Source: Cellulomonas sp. (GTDB lineage: Bacteria; Actinomycetota; Actinomycetes; Actinomycetales; Cellulomonadaceae). From it: 37,768 nt of DNA. The position numbers were made by a program, and so were the translations under genes. The notes beneath the pieces are model-generated. The model was not told the origin of the DNA, ran no database searches, and saw only the letters and a program-made list of their open reading frames with translations. Below are positions 16,180-23,741 of the stretch, in pieces (within the stretch, counting starts at the first letter, position 1; every line of letters starts with the position of its first letter). The stretch is from NCBI GenBank assembly GCA_017882855.1, contig JADGOR010000009.1:1-37768 (forward strand), in the 5' to 3' direction.

Positions 16180-17178
16180 ATGACCGACGTCAGCGACGAG
16201 ACGCCGCGCTCCGTCCCGCGGAGCACCCGGCGCACCACGAAGGTCGCGATCGTCGGCGCGGGCACGGTCGGCGCGACCTTGGCCTACGCCGCGCTGATGC
16301 GCGGTGTCGCTCGGACAGTGGCGCTGTACGACATCAACAAGGAGAAGGTCGAGGCCGAGGCGCTCGACATCGGCCACGGCATCCAGTTCATGCCGATGGG
16401 CGAGGTGATCGGATCGGACGACATCGCCGTGTGCGAGGACGCCGACGTCGTCGTGGTGACCGCCGGTGCGAAGCAGCGGCCCGGGCAGACCCGGCTCGAC
16501 CTTGCCGAAGCCACGATCGCGCTGATGCGCTCGATCATGCCCGGGCTGGTCGACACCGCTCCGGACGCCATCTTCATCATGGTGACCAACCCGGTCGACA
16601 TCGTCACCTACGCCGCCCTCAAGCACTCCGGCCTGCCCGCGAACCAGCTGTTCGGCTCGGGAACGGTGCTGGACTCCTCCCGGCTCCGCTACCTCGTCGC
16701 GCAGCACTGCGGGGTCGCGGTGCACAACGTGCACGCGTACATCGCGGGGGAGCACGGGGACTCCGAGATCCCGCTGTGGAGCAGTGCGAGCATCGGCTCG
16801 ATCCCGCTGCTGGACTGGCCGGGCCTGCGCGACGGGCGAGGGAGCCTCGACCGGGCCGCTCGCGAGCGGATCGCCTTCGAGGTGGTGAACTCCGCGTACA
16901 AGATCATCGCGGGCAAGGGAGCGACGAACTACGCCGTCGCGCTTGCCGCGTCCCGAATCATCGAAGCGGTCCTGGGCGACGAGAACAGTGTCCTGCCCGT
17001 GTCGTCCCTGCTCACGGACTACCACGGGATCTCGGACGTGTGCCTCTCGGTGCCCGCGGTCCTCGGCCGTGATGGTGTGATCGACCGGCTCGAGGTGCCG
17101 ATGTCGCACGACGAGCTCGCAGGCCTGCGCCGCTCCGCGGAAGCTCTCACCGCGACTGCGAAGAGGTTCGGGCTCTAG
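16180..17178 (+). CDS. ldh: L-lactate dehydrogenase
   Basis: The 332-residue NAD-dependent enzyme reduces pyruvate to L-lactate. The Rossmann motif GAGTVGATLAYA starts near residue 28, after a Ser/Thr/Arg-rich tail. The catalytic loop shows AGAKQRPGQTRLDL (the Gln that selects pyruvate over oxaloacetate, then Arg), the substrate Arg lies in DSSRLRYLV, and catalytic H192 is in GEHGDSEIPLW. These favour lactate over malate dehydrogenase. Start ATG 16180 follows AGGAGG with four-base spacing. It sits between dinG and lexA, where I would not expect a fermentation gene; it converges on lexA 19 bases later. Confidence 0.96.
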   Translation: MTDVSDETPRSVPRSTRRTTKVAIVGAGTVGATLAYAALMRGVARTVALYDINKEKVEAEALDIGHGIQFMPMGEVIGSDDIAVCEDADVVVVTAGAKQRPGQTRLDLAEATIALMRSIMPGLVDTAPDAIFIMVTNPVDIVTYAALKHSGLPANQLFGSGTVLDSSRLRYLVAQHCGVAVHNVHAYIAGEHGDSEIPLWSSASIGSIPLLDWPGLRDGRGSLDRAARERIAFEVVNSAYKIIAGKGATNYAVALAASRIIEAVLGDENSVLPVSSLLTDYHGISDVCLSVPAVLGRDGVIDRLEVPMSHDELAGLRRSAEALTATAKRFGL

Positions 17179-17194
17179 CGGCGCTGGGGCGCCG
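17179..17194. terminator. Weak hairpin between convergent ldh and lexA
   Basis: CGGCGC-TGGG-GCGCCG starts right after the ldh stop codon: a six-base stem without a T-run. It may act as a short bidirectional terminator. Confidence 0.3.
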
Positions 17195-17197
17195 TCC

Positions 17198-17971
17198 TCA
17201 CAGGCTGCGCAGCACGCTGACGACGCGACCCAGGATCTGCGACATGTCGCCGGGGATGGGAGCGTACGAGCTGTTCTGCGGCAAGAGCCAGACATGGCCC
17301 TCGCGGCGGCTGAATGTCTTGACCGTGGCCTCGCCGTCGATCATCGCCGCGACGATCTCGCCGTTCTCGGCGACAGGCTGACGCCGGATGACCACCCAGT
17401 CGCCGTCGCAGATGGCGGCCTCGATCATCGAGTCACCGACCACTCGGAGCAAGAACAGGTCGCCGTCGCCGACAAGCTGCCGGGGGAGCGGGAACACGTC
17501 CTCGACCACCTGGTCCGCGAGGATCGGACCGCCCGCGGCGATCCGACCGACCACCGGGACGTACGAGGGCTTCGGCACCGAGTCTCCCTCGGCCAGGTGC
17601 TCCTCGCCGAACCCTCGGCCGGCCTCGGCCCGCCCGCTCCACGCGGAGATCGAGCGCGCGTCGTCCGGGTGGACGACCTCGATCGCCCGAGGCCTGTTCG
17701 GGTCGCGCCGGAGGTAGCCCTTGCGCTCGAGCGCAGACAGCTGGTGCTTGACGCTCGACGGACTCGTCAGGCCGACGGCCTCGCCGATCTCACGCATGCT
17801 CGGCGGGTAGCCGCGGTGCTCGACCGAGTCGCGGATGGTGCCGAGGACGAGGCGCTGGCGAGCGGTGAGCTCGCCGCTGCCGTCCGCCACCCCCGGCAGC
17901 GGATGAACGGAGGCAAGACGGCCCGTGGCGCCGCCTTCGATGCTGTCCGTGCCGGGCTCGTCGCGCCTCAC
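17198..17971 (-). CDS. lexA: SOS repressor LexA
   Basis: With the start proposed here LexA is 257 residues. The N-terminal winged helix ([20 protein letters not shown], then [21 protein letters not shown]) follows a 30-residue acidic tail. The self-cleavage site is A146-G147 in RIAAGGP, and the Ser/Lys dyad is S181 (VGDSM) and K218 (ATVKTF). I chose GTG 17971 because GAGGAGGCAGGC provides an ideal Shine-Dalgarno with five-base spacing; the frame stays open to 18064 but with no better start. RecA-stimulated cleavage relieves repression of the boxes listed here, including its own at 18065. It is divergent from the LysM gene. Confidence 0.96.
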   Translation of the reverse strand: MRRDEPGTDSIEGGATGRLASVHPLPGVADGSGELTARQRLVLGTIRDSVEHRGYPPSMREIGEAVGLTSPSSVKHQLSALERKGYLRRDPNRPRAIEVVHPDDARSISAWSGRAEAGRGFGEEHLAEGDSVPKPSYVPVVGRIAAGGPILADQVVEDVFPLPRQLVGDGDLFLLRVVGDSMIEAAICDGDWVVIRRQPVAENGEIVAAMIDGEATVKTFSRREGHVWLLPQNSSYAPIPGDMSQILGRVVSVLRSL

Positions 17972-18039
17972 GCCTGCCTCCTCGATCGTTTCCCCGTCGG
18001 GGGTGTCAGTGCACGGTGATGCACTGTCGTCATGGCTCG

Positions 18040-18080
18040 AGGCTAGGGCAGGCGGACGATGCAATCAAACATGTGTTCGA
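18040..18080 (-). promoter_or_regulatory. lexA promoter with overlapping LexA box
   Basis: On the minus strand the box TCGAACACATGTTTGA (18080-18065) runs into a -35 hexamer TTGATT (18068-18063). After a 17-base spacer comes the -10 TAGCCT (18045-18040). LexA bound to the box would block the -35, giving autorepression. Transcription should start near 18033, leaving a leader of about 60 bases. Confidence 0.8.
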
Positions 18081-18132
18081 GCGTGTCTCGACTTTTCTGG
18101 CCCGGACGTGATAGACATCGTACAGACGTTCG

Positions 18133-18148
18133 ACGAACAGGTGTTCGA
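18133..18148 (+). promoter_or_regulatory. Second LexA box in the lexA/LysM intergenic region
   Basis: ACGAACAGGTGTTCGA matches TCGAAC-N4-GTTCGA at 11 of 12 positions and lies 53 bases before the LysM-gene ATG. A loose promoter candidate (TCGACT 18088-18093, TAGACA 18112-18117) would place the box just downstream of +1. Confidence 0.75.
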
Positions 18149-18201
18149 TTCTGGGAACGAGCAAGGTCGAGAAGCAGCCGGCTCGGGGCAGGGAGGCACA
18201 G

Positions 18202-18648
18202 ATGAGCGCGATGACAGCAGATGCGGCACTGATCGGCATTGTGCGAGCGCGCAATTTCGGCTCGCCGCCCGCCGGCTCGCGGAGCTCGGTGCCGACCGGC
18301 TCGCGGAGCTCGGTGCCGACCGGCTCGCGGAGCTCGGTGCCGACCGGCTCGCGGAGCACCCTGCGTTTGACGCGGCGCGGGCGCCTTGCCTTCCTCGCCA
18401 TCGGTGCGGTGTTGGCCGGCTCGGTTGTCGTCGGTGGCGGATGGGCGAGCGCCCACGAACCGCGCGATGCGACGGCAGTCGCGACCCACACTGTGGTTCC
18501 GGGCGAAACCCTGTGGAGCATCGCGGCCGCCATCGCAACGCCCGCTGACGACATCCGTGCGATCGTCGACGACCTCGTGCAGCTCAACTCGCTGCCGAAC
18601 GCCGGGCTGCGCGCCGGCCAGCAGATCCTGGTCCCTGCGGCGGGCTGA
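18202..18648 (+). CDS. SOS-linked LysM-domain membrane protein (probable division inhibitor)
   Basis: The 148-residue protein has a cytoplasmic N-terminus, one membrane segment (about 61-83, LAFLAIGAVLAGSVVVGGGW) and one LysM domain (about 95-147, HTVVPGETLWSIAAAIATP ... GLRAGQQILVP) that would bind peptidoglycan. Position, divergent from lexA and before nrdR, and the LexA box match mycobacterial Rv2719c and, in plan, Bacillus YneA and Corynebacterium DivS, which delay division after DNA damage. That role is inference. The cytoplasmic part contains three perfect copies of GSRSSVPT plus a partial one, from a 24-bp DNA repeat. The ATG has GGGAGG five bases upstream. Confidence 0.85.
   Translation: MSAMTADAALIGIVRARNFGSPPAGSRSSVPTGSRSSVPTGSRSSVPTGSRSTLRLTRRGRLAFLAIGAVLAGSVVVGGGWASAHEPRDATAVATHTVVPGETLWSIAAAIATPADDIRAIVDDLVQLNSLPNAGLRAGQQILVPAAG
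18274..18357 (+). repeat. 24-bp tandem repeat (3.5 copies) inside the LysM gene
   Basis: Units at 18274-18297, 18298-18321 and 18322-18345 are identical (GGCTCGCGGAGCTCGGTGCC plus GACC), followed by about half a unit. Each unit encodes GSRSSVPT, so copy changes keep the frame. Confidence 0.95.
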
Positions 18649-18687
18649 GGCGCGGCTCCTCCCTCGTCGCCTCGACGTCGGCCGTGG

Positions 18688-18716
18688 TTGCGTGCGCACG
18701 GTGTTCGCTCTACCGT
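18688..18716 (+). promoter_or_regulatory. Putative nrdR promoter
   Basis: TTGCGT (18688-18693), a 17-base spacer and TACCGT (18711-18716) give a plausible promoter with +1 near 18723, inside the first NrdR box. Confidence 0.5.
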
Positions 18717-18719
18717 TGT

Positions 18720-18733
18720 CACTACATGTAGTG
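18720..18733 (+). promoter_or_regulatory. NrdR box 1 upstream of nrdR
   Basis: CACTACATGTAGTG is a perfect 14-base palindrome resembling the NrdR box (acaCwAtATaTwGtgt). It lies over the predicted transcription start of nrdR. Confidence 0.75.
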
Positions 18734-18751
18734 GTCTGGCCGGAGTGCGCT

Positions 18752-18765
18752 CTCCATATGTAGTG
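18752..18765 (+). promoter_or_regulatory. NrdR box 2 upstream of nrdR
   Basis: CTCCATATGTAGTG matches box 1 at 11 of 14 positions. Its centre is 32 bases from that of box 1, about three helical turns, as known for paired NrdR boxes. It lies 35 bases before the nrdR GTG. Confidence 0.7.
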
Positions 18766-18800
18766 GGAGTCACGTGTCGGGCCGCCTTCGGAGGTGCTCG

Positions 18801-19265
18801 GTGCATTGTCCCTTCTGTCGGCACGGCGACTCGCGCGTCGTCGACTCCCGGACTTCTGATGACGGCGCGACTATTCGTCGCCGCCGGCAGTGCCCGGCGT
18901 GCAACCGCCGATTCACGACGATCGAGACAGCGAGCCTGTCGGTCGTGAAGCGCTCCGGTGTGAGCGAGCCCTTCAGTCGGGACAAAGTCGTCACCGGCGT
19001 GCGCAAGGCGTGCCAGGGCAGGCCGGTCAGCGAGGACGACCTTGCTCTGCTGGCCCAGCGGGTCGAGGAGACGATCCGCGCGAGCGGGAGCGCGGAGGTT
19101 GACGCGTACGAGATCGGCTTGGCAATCCTCGGACCTCTCCGGGAGCTCGACGAGGTGGCGTACCTCCGGTTCGCGAGCGTCTACCAGGCCTTCGACTCGC
19201 TGGACGACTTCGAAGCCGCGATCACTGTGCTTCGAGCCGACCATTCGCTCGAGCAGGAGTCCTAG
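18801..19265 (+). CDS. nrdR: Transcriptional repressor NrdR
   Basis: The 154-residue repressor of ribonucleotide reductase genes has a zinc ribbon, C3-x2-C6 and C31-x2-C34 (CPFC, CPAC), and an ATP-cone domain at about residues 48-138 ([23 protein letters not shown] ... [13 protein letters not shown]). The ATP-cone senses ATP/dATP and sets oligomer state and DNA binding. GTG 18801 is the start: GGAGGT lies five bases upstream and the family begins M-x-C-P-F-C. Two NrdR boxes precede it, so it probably represses itself. No nrd reductase gene follows within the window, unlike the nrdR-nrdJ order of Streptomyces. Confidence 0.96.
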   Translation: MHCPFCRHGDSRVVDSRTSDDGATIRRRRQCPACNRRFTTIETASLSVVKRSGVSEPFSRDKVVTGVRKACQGRPVSEDDLALLAQRVEETIRASGSAEVDAYEIGLAILGPLRELDEVAYLRFASVYQAFDSLDDFEAAITVLRADHSLEQES

Positions 19266-19414
19266 CCATCGACATCACGGCAGGACGCGTCCGCGGGCGC
19301 GCGAGGCCCGGGCGATGTTCTCGGGTCGCGGTAGGGTCACCAGGACTTGGTGGCGCCGGTGGCTGGCGTGATCGACACTGAAGCAGGACGACACGTGAAC
19401 GGGGAGGTTCGGCG

Positions 19415-19696
19415 ATGACAGATACCGACGGCGAAGCCGAACAGGGCACGACCGAGTCCGAGCAGAGCGGTACCGAACCCGAGCAGGGCACGACCGAGTC
19501 CGAACAGAGCGGTACCGAACCCGAGCAGGGCACGACCGAGTCCGACGATCCCAAGGAGCGGTTCCGCGCCGCCCTGGAAGCCAAGAGGGAAGCCCAGCAC
19601 CGCTCGGAGACCGGCCGTCAGAACACTGGTTCCGTGCACGGTGGCGACATCCCCGGTGGTGGTCACCGCGTATTCCGCCGCCGCGCGGGTGGGTAG
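19415..19696 (+). CDS. DUF5302 family protein with 14-residue acidic repeats
   Basis: A 93-residue protein of unknown function. The C-terminal half (DDPKERFRAALEAKREAQHR, then TGSVHGGDIPGGGHRVFRRRAGG) matches the small actinobacterial DUF5302 family. The N-terminal half is two and a half copies of EQGTTESEQSGTEP, highly acidic and predicted disordered, which the usual family members lack. The ATG has GGGAGG seven bases upstream. A TAGGGT hexamer at 19332-19337 could be its -10. A strong hairpin (19774-19815) separates it from the convergent DEAD-box helicase gene. Confidence 0.8.
   Translation: MTDTDGEAEQGTTESEQSGTEPEQGTTESEQSGTEPEQGTTESDDPKERFRAALEAKREAQHRSETGRQNTGSVHGGDIPGGGHRVFRRRAGG
19439..19543 (+). 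repeat. 42-bp tandem repeat (2.5 copies) inside the DUF5302 gene
   Basis: Units at 19439-19480 and 19481-19522 differ at about two positions (GAA/GAG wobbles), then half a unit follows. The 42-bp period keeps the reading frame. Confidence 0.95.
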
Positions 19697-19773
19697 TAGG
19701 ACGGGCCCTTGGGCGTGGCGGTGCGGTCGGCGGACGGTCGAACGGGCATTGCTGACGCGGGTTGCCGAACAGC

Positions 19774-19815
19774 ACGACGCCTCGGCGGTGAGTCTCCTCA
19801 CCGCCGAGGCGTCGT
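19774..19815. terminator. Strong bidirectional terminator hairpin
   Basis: Arms 19775-19792 (CGACGCCTCGGCGGTGAG) and 19797-19814 are perfect complements with loop TCTC, and an outer A-T pair extends the stem to 19 bp. No T-run follows, as is common for actinobacterial terminators. It lies between convergent DUF5302 and helicase genes. Confidence 0.85.
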
Positions 19816-19845
19816 CGTTCTCGAACGAGCCCGCGCCTTCGCGAG

Positions 19846-21309
19846 TCAGTACTGACGGTCGCCCTGCCGCGCCCGGTCGGACGAGCCGCGGCGGTGCTGC
19901 CCGTGTGCAGCCGGACGGCCGTGCTCGGCGTCGCGGGTACCGCGGTACCCACCGCCAGCCGCTGCCGGCCGGCGCGGGCCCCGGTTCGGGGCGCTACGAC
20001 GCTCGGTGCGAAATCGCGGTTCGGCCACGCCGATGCCGCTCGGCTCACGGCCACCGGTCAGCGCATCGACCATCTGGCGCCCGGATGCGTCGTCGCGCAC
20101 CATCTGGTGCCAGGCTGCGGTCACCCCTGCACCCGTGGTGAGGCGCTCGACCTCGCGGCGCTGGTGCGGGAGGACGAGCGTGAGCACGGTGCCTCGGCCC
20201 CCGGCGCGCGCGGTGCGCCCGGACCGGTGCAGATAGTCCTTCGAGTCGCCGGCCGGGTCGACCTGGAGGACCAGGTTGATGTCGTCGACGTGGATGCCGC
20301 GCGCGGCGACATCGGTGGCCACCAGGACCGGGACCGTGCCGTTCTTGAAGCCTTCGAGAACGCTGTTCCGTTCGTGCTGCGACTTCCCGCCGTGCAACGA
20401 GCAGGCCAGCACCCCGGCCTCGCGGAGCTGCGCCGCCACTCGGTCGGCCGCGAGCTTGGTGCGCACGAAGACGAGGGTTCGACCGTCGCGGGCCGCGATC
20501 CGGGCTGCCGTCTGGTACTTCGCGTTCGGCGGCACCTGGAGGACCAGGTGCTCCATCGTCGCGACGGCCTCTTCGCTCGCCACGACCAAGTGGCGGACAG
20601 GGTTGTGCATGAAGCGGCGGATCAGCGTGTCGACGTCGCCGTCGAGAGTGGCCGAGAAGAGCAACCGCTGACCGGTCGGAACGGTGTCCGCGAGAATCGC
20701 GCTCACCTCAGGCAGGAAGCCCATGTCGGCCATGTGGTCGGCCTCGTCGACGACGGTGATCCGGACGTCGTGGAGATCGCAGTTCCCTCGCCGGACAAGA
20801 TCAGCGAGCCGGCCGGGGGTCGCGACGACGAGGTGGACACCGGCTTGCAGCGCCGACATCTGGTGTGACATCGACAGGCCGCCGGCCACAAGCTTGAGCT
20901 TGAGCTGGAGGCTGTGTGCGAGCGGCTCGAGCGCGTCGTGGACCTGCATGGCGAGCTCCCGGGTCGGCACCAGGACGAGGGCGAGCGGGCGGCGCGACCG
21001 GGCCGGGCCGGCGTCGGCGAGCCGGGCGAGCATCGGTAGGCCGAAGGCAAGGGTCTTGCCGGAACCGGTGCGGGCCCGGGCGAGCACGTCCCGCCCCGCG
21101 AGGGCGTCCGGGATGGTGGCGGTCTGGATGGCGAATGGCGCGGTGATCCCGGTCCGGGCCAGCGCGCTCGTCAGCGGCTTCGGCAGGCCGAGCTCGGCAA
21201 AGGAGGGGCCGTCGCCACGATTCGTGGTCTCGGGTGCGACGGCGATCGTCTCATCGCGGTGGTGCGGGCCCTCATCAGGGCGCGCGGGCATACTCGATGA
21301 AGCAGTCAT
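19846..21309 (-). CDS. DEAD-box ATP-dependent RNA helicase
   Basis: The 487-residue helicase shows all core motifs: a Q motif (FAELGLPKPLTSALARTGITAPFAIQ), motif I ARTGSGKT, Ia PTRELAMQ, II VDEAD, III SATLDG, then IV-VI (VFVRTK, ATDVAARGIHVDD, HRSGRTARAG). A basic Arg/Gly/Pro tail of about 75 residues may bind RNA. Sequence is closest to RhlE/CsdA-type proteins; the specific substrate cannot be told. The ATG at 21309 has GGAGG five bases upstream. A TAGACT -10 about 120 bases upstream would give a long leader with a CCGCCG-TC-CGGCGG hairpin. Confidence 0.93.
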   Translation of the reverse strand: MTASSSMPARPDEGPHHRDETIAVAPETTNRGDGPSFAELGLPKPLTSALARTGITAPFAIQTATIPDALAGRDVLARARTGSGKTLAFGLPMLARLADAGPARSRRPLALVLVPTRELAMQVHDALEPLAHSLQLKLKLVAGGLSMSHQMSALQAGVHLVVATPGRLADLVRRGNCDLHDVRITVVDEADHMADMGFLPEVSAILADTVPTGQRLLFSATLDGDVDTLIRRFMHNPVRHLVVASEEAVATMEHLVLQVPPNAKYQTAARIAARDGRTLVFVRTKLAADRVAAQLREAGVLACSLHGGKSQHERNSVLEGFKNGTVPVLVATDVAARGIHVDDINLVLQVDPAGDSKDYLHRSGRTARAGGRGTVLTLVLPHQRREVERLTTGAGVTAAWHQMVRDDASGRQMVDALTGGREPSGIGVAEPRFRTERRSAPNRGPRRPAAAGGGYRGTRDAEHGRPAAHGQHRRGSSDRARQGDRQY

Positions 21310-21429
21310 GATTCCTCCGGTGGACGCACACGTCACCGGAAGCCGCCGGACGGCGGATTGCTGTGCGAGGACGAGCGCTGCATGGCGCTGCGTGGCTCGA
21401 CTCGAGCGCGGTGCGGCGCGTAGGCGCTC

Positions 21430-21435
21430 AGTCTA
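21430..21435 (-). promoter_or_regulatory. Putative -10 element of the DEAD-box helicase gene
   Basis: Minus-strand TAGACT (21435-21430) predicts a start near 21423 and a leader of about 113 bases. No good -35 is seen. Confidence 0.35.
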
Positions 21436-21459
21436 CGGCACCGACGTGGCCGGTCGGTC

Positions 21460-21495
21460 CGACGCCCCGGGTGACCTCGGTCACCCGGGGCGTCG
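21460..21495. terminator. Terminator hairpin downstream of serA
   Basis: CGACGCCCCGGGTGACC (21460-21476) pairs perfectly with 21479-21495, a 17-bp stem with a two-base loop (16 bp with CTCG). It begins 13 bases after the serA stop on the minus strand and precedes the helicase promoter. Confidence 0.8.
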
Positions 21496-21508
21496 TGCGA
21501 ACCAGGTG

Positions 21509-22708
21509 CTACGAGAGCAAGCGGAGCCGGATGGTCTGCTCCATCTGCGCCATCTGGTTGATGACGGCCTGGTCGATCTCGGTCCCGACATCCGTGACCA
21601 CGTAGCCGATCTCCCCGCGAGTCGCGAGCAGTTGACCCTCGATGTTCACGCCGTGCTCCGCGAACGTCCGGTTGACCGCGGCCAGGACTCCAGGCGTGTT
21701 GTGGTGCAGATGGGCCAGGCGGTGGTAGCCGGTGTTCTGATCGAGCGCGAGGTTCGGAAGGTTGACGCTCAGAGTGGTCGAGCCGGTGTTGACGTAGTCG
21801 CGGAGCTTGCCGGAAACGAACTGGCCGATGTCCCGCTGCGCCTCCTCGGTCGAACCGCCGACGTGCGGGGTGAGGATGACGTTCGGCAGGCCACGCAGCT
21901 CCGAGTCGAAATGGTCGCCGCGGTTCTTGGGTTCGATCGGGAATACGTCGACCGCGGCACCGCCGACGTGACCCGAGCCGATCGCCTCGCGCAGCGCCCA
22001 GTAGTCGACGACGAAGCCGCGGGAGAGATTGAGGAAGAGCGCCCCCGGCTTCATCCTGGCGAACTGCGGCGCACCGAACAGGCCCGCGTTCCCGGCCCGA
22101 CCGTCCACGTGCAGGGTCACCGCGTCGGCAAGGTCGAGCAGCTCGTCGAGGCTGTCTAGACGTCGCGCATTGCCGAGCGAGAGCTTCTCGCTGCTGTCGT
22201 AGAAGACGACGGTCATGCCCAGCGCCTCGGCCAGGACGGACAGCTGCGAGCCGATGTTGCCGTAGCCGACGATGCCGAGGGTGCGACCCCGAACCTCGTG
22301 TGCGCCTTCCGCGGACTTGTCCCAGATGCCACCGTGCAGGGCGCGGTCACGCTCGGTCAGGCGACGGGTGAGGGCGATGACCTCCGCCAGGGCGAGCTCG
22401 ACCACGGATCGGGTGTTCGAGAAGGGCGCATTGAAGGCTGCGATCCCGTGGCGCGAGGCGGCGCCCAGGTCGATCTGGTTGGTGCCGATGCAGTAAGCGC
22501 CGATCGCGAGGAGGTCGCGAGCCTCCGCGATCACGCGCTTCGTGACCTGGGTCTTCGAACGGATTCCGAGCAGCTGGACACCCTGCAGTGCCTCGACCAG
22601 CTCAGCTTCGTCGAGCGCACCGGGGCGCGTCTCGACCTCGACTCCCTGCGCCGCCAGGACACTCGAGGCCAACGGATGGAGGTTTTCCAGCAACAGGGCT
22701 TTCAGCAC
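21509..22708 (-). CDS. serA: D-3-phosphoglycerate dehydrogenase with ACT domain
   Basis: With GTG 22708 as start the enzyme has 399 residues. It performs the first step of serine synthesis: 3-phosphoglycerate to 3-phosphohydroxypyruvate with NAD. The substrate domain opens LKALLLENLHPLA; the nucleotide fold has IVGYGNIGSQ; catalytic segments include LLGIRSKTQV (Arg), the Glu in IEPKNRGDHFDSE, and the His in ILTPHVGGSTEEAQ. A C-terminal ACT domain (about 325-399, GVLAAVNRTFAEHGVNIEGQ) resembles that of E. coli SerA, which gives serine feedback inhibition; the long intervening domain of mycobacterial SerA is absent. The start is uncertain: ATG at 22756 is in frame and adds 16 residues. Confidence 0.93.
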   Translation of the reverse strand: MLKALLLENLHPLASSVLAAQGVEVETRPGALDEAELVEALQGVQLLGIRSKTQVTKRVIAEARDLLAIGAYCIGTNQIDLGAASRHGIAAFNAPFSNTRSVVELALAEVIALTRRLTERDRALHGGIWDKSAEGAHEVRGRTLGIVGYGNIGSQLSVLAEALGMTVVFYDSSEKLSLGNARRLDSLDELLDLADAVTLHVDGRAGNAGLFGAPQFARMKPGALFLNLSRGFVVDYWALREAIGSGHVGGAAVDVFPIEPKNRGDHFDSELRGLPNVILTPHVGGSTEEAQRDIGQFVSGKLRDYVNTGSTTLSVNLPNLALDQNTGYHRLAHLHHNTPGVLAAVNRTFAEHGVNIEGQLLATRGEIGYVVTDVGTEIDQAVINQMAQMEQTIRLRLLS

Positions 22709-22820
22709 GCACCCATGGTCCCGGACCAGGGGCGCCAGGCCAAGTCGATACCGCATGTCGGACCAGCCCCCCCGGCGCCGATGGGTCCGGCCTCTCGAAC
22801 GACTCTGCGAGAATTCCGCC

Positions 22821-23741
22821 ATGGGATTCGGACGTCGACGGCGCGAGCGGGAGCTGCAGGAGCTGCTCGAGCGGATGGAACGCCTGGACGGTCGAGCGGT
22901 CGACCTGTCCGACCCCGCGTCCGGCACGCATGTCGTGGCCCGCAGCCGGAGTGCTCTGCCGAGCCTCTTGGTGCTCCTCGTGATCGTCGGTCTGTTCGGG
23001 GCCTGGCGATTCGGCCTGCTCGCCCCGTTGGGCGACTTCGGCCGGCCGCCGACGTACGTGACCGTCAACGGCAGCCGGATCGCGGTCCCGTTCCCGCCGA
23101 AGAACTCCACGCGACTGCTTCCACCGGTGCAGGTGAGCACCCAAGGTGCGCACGCGTTCCTCTTCGCGCTTCCCGGCGGCAAGCCGACCGGGTACGACCC
23201 GTGCCGACCGGTGCGCTATGTGATCCGCCCGGACGGCATGCCCCCGCTGGGCGAGCGGCTGATCACCGAGTCGATCGCGGAGGTCTCCGCGTTGAGCGGG
23301 CTGAAGTTCGAGTACGCCGGCCCGACGACGGAGCAGCCCGCGTCAAGTCGAGCGGTCATCCAGCCGAGCCGCTACGGCGAGGACTGGGCCCCCGTCCTGA
23401 TCGCATGGACCTCGCCGGCGGAGGTGCCGGACCTTGCCGGGTCGGTCGCGGGCATCGGCGGCTCGGCGGAAGTGCCTGGAGCGAGTGGTTCGGGGGAGTG
23501 GCTTGCGGCCGGGCGGCTCGCGCTGGACACCCAGGACATCACCCGGATCCTGGCCGGTCGCGACGGGTACTCGCAGGCGAAGGCGGTGGTGCTGCACGAG
23601 CTCGGGCACGTCGTCGGTCTGGACCACGTGCAGGACCGCGCGGAGCTCATGTTCCCGGAGACGGCCACGCTCACTGACTTCGGTCCGGGGGACCGTGAAG
23701 GCCTCGCTCTGGTCGGTCAGGTGTCCTGCGAGCGCGGCTGA
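22821..23741 (+). CDS. Matrixin-like zinc metalloprotease, single-pass membrane protein
   Basis: The 306-residue protein starts with a basic, Glu/Leu-rich cytoplasmic region, a membrane segment at about residues 51-75 (LPSLLVLLVIVGLFGAWRFGLLAPL), then an extracellular domain. The zinc site is H259-E-L-G-H263-x5-H269 (HELGHVVGLDH), the metzincin HExxHxxGxxH motif, and ELMFPE supplies a Met-turn-like element. An upstream YVIRPDGMPP and a SIAEVSALSGLKFEY helix match matrixin-fold repeats. The substrate is unknown. The ATG at 22821 lies six bases after GAGAAT, a weak leaderless candidate. Its 3' end overlaps the convergent helicase gene by 25 bases. Confidence 0.85.
   Translation: MGFGRRRRERELQELLERMERLDGRAVDLSDPASGTHVVARSRSALPSLLVLLVIVGLFGAWRFGLLAPLGDFGRPPTYVTVNGSRIAVPFPPKNSTRLLPPVQVSTQGAHAFLFALPGGKPTGYDPCRPVRYVIRPDGMPPLGERLITESIAEVSALSGLKFEYAGPTTEQPASSRAVIQPSRYGEDWAPVLIAWTSPAEVPDLAGSVAGIGGSAEVPGASGSGEWLAAGRLALDTQDITRILAGRDGYSQAKAVVLHELGHVVGLDHVQDRAELMFPETATLTDFGPGDREGLALVGQVSCERG

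Noticed and set aside
17972-18064. Longer LexA starting at TTG 18064
   Set aside because: It would place the start upstream of the predicted -10 and adjoining the LexA box, while GTG 17971 has an ideal Shine-Dalgarno.
18274-18357. CRISPR-like array
   Set aside because: The repeats are direct and contiguous without spacers, lie within a coding frame, and no cas gene is present.
19812-19825. Palindrome-like TCGTTCTCGAACGA as another LexA box
   Set aside because: The half-sites are inverted relative to GAAC-N4-GTTC, and it lies at the 3' side of two convergent genes, not at a promoter.
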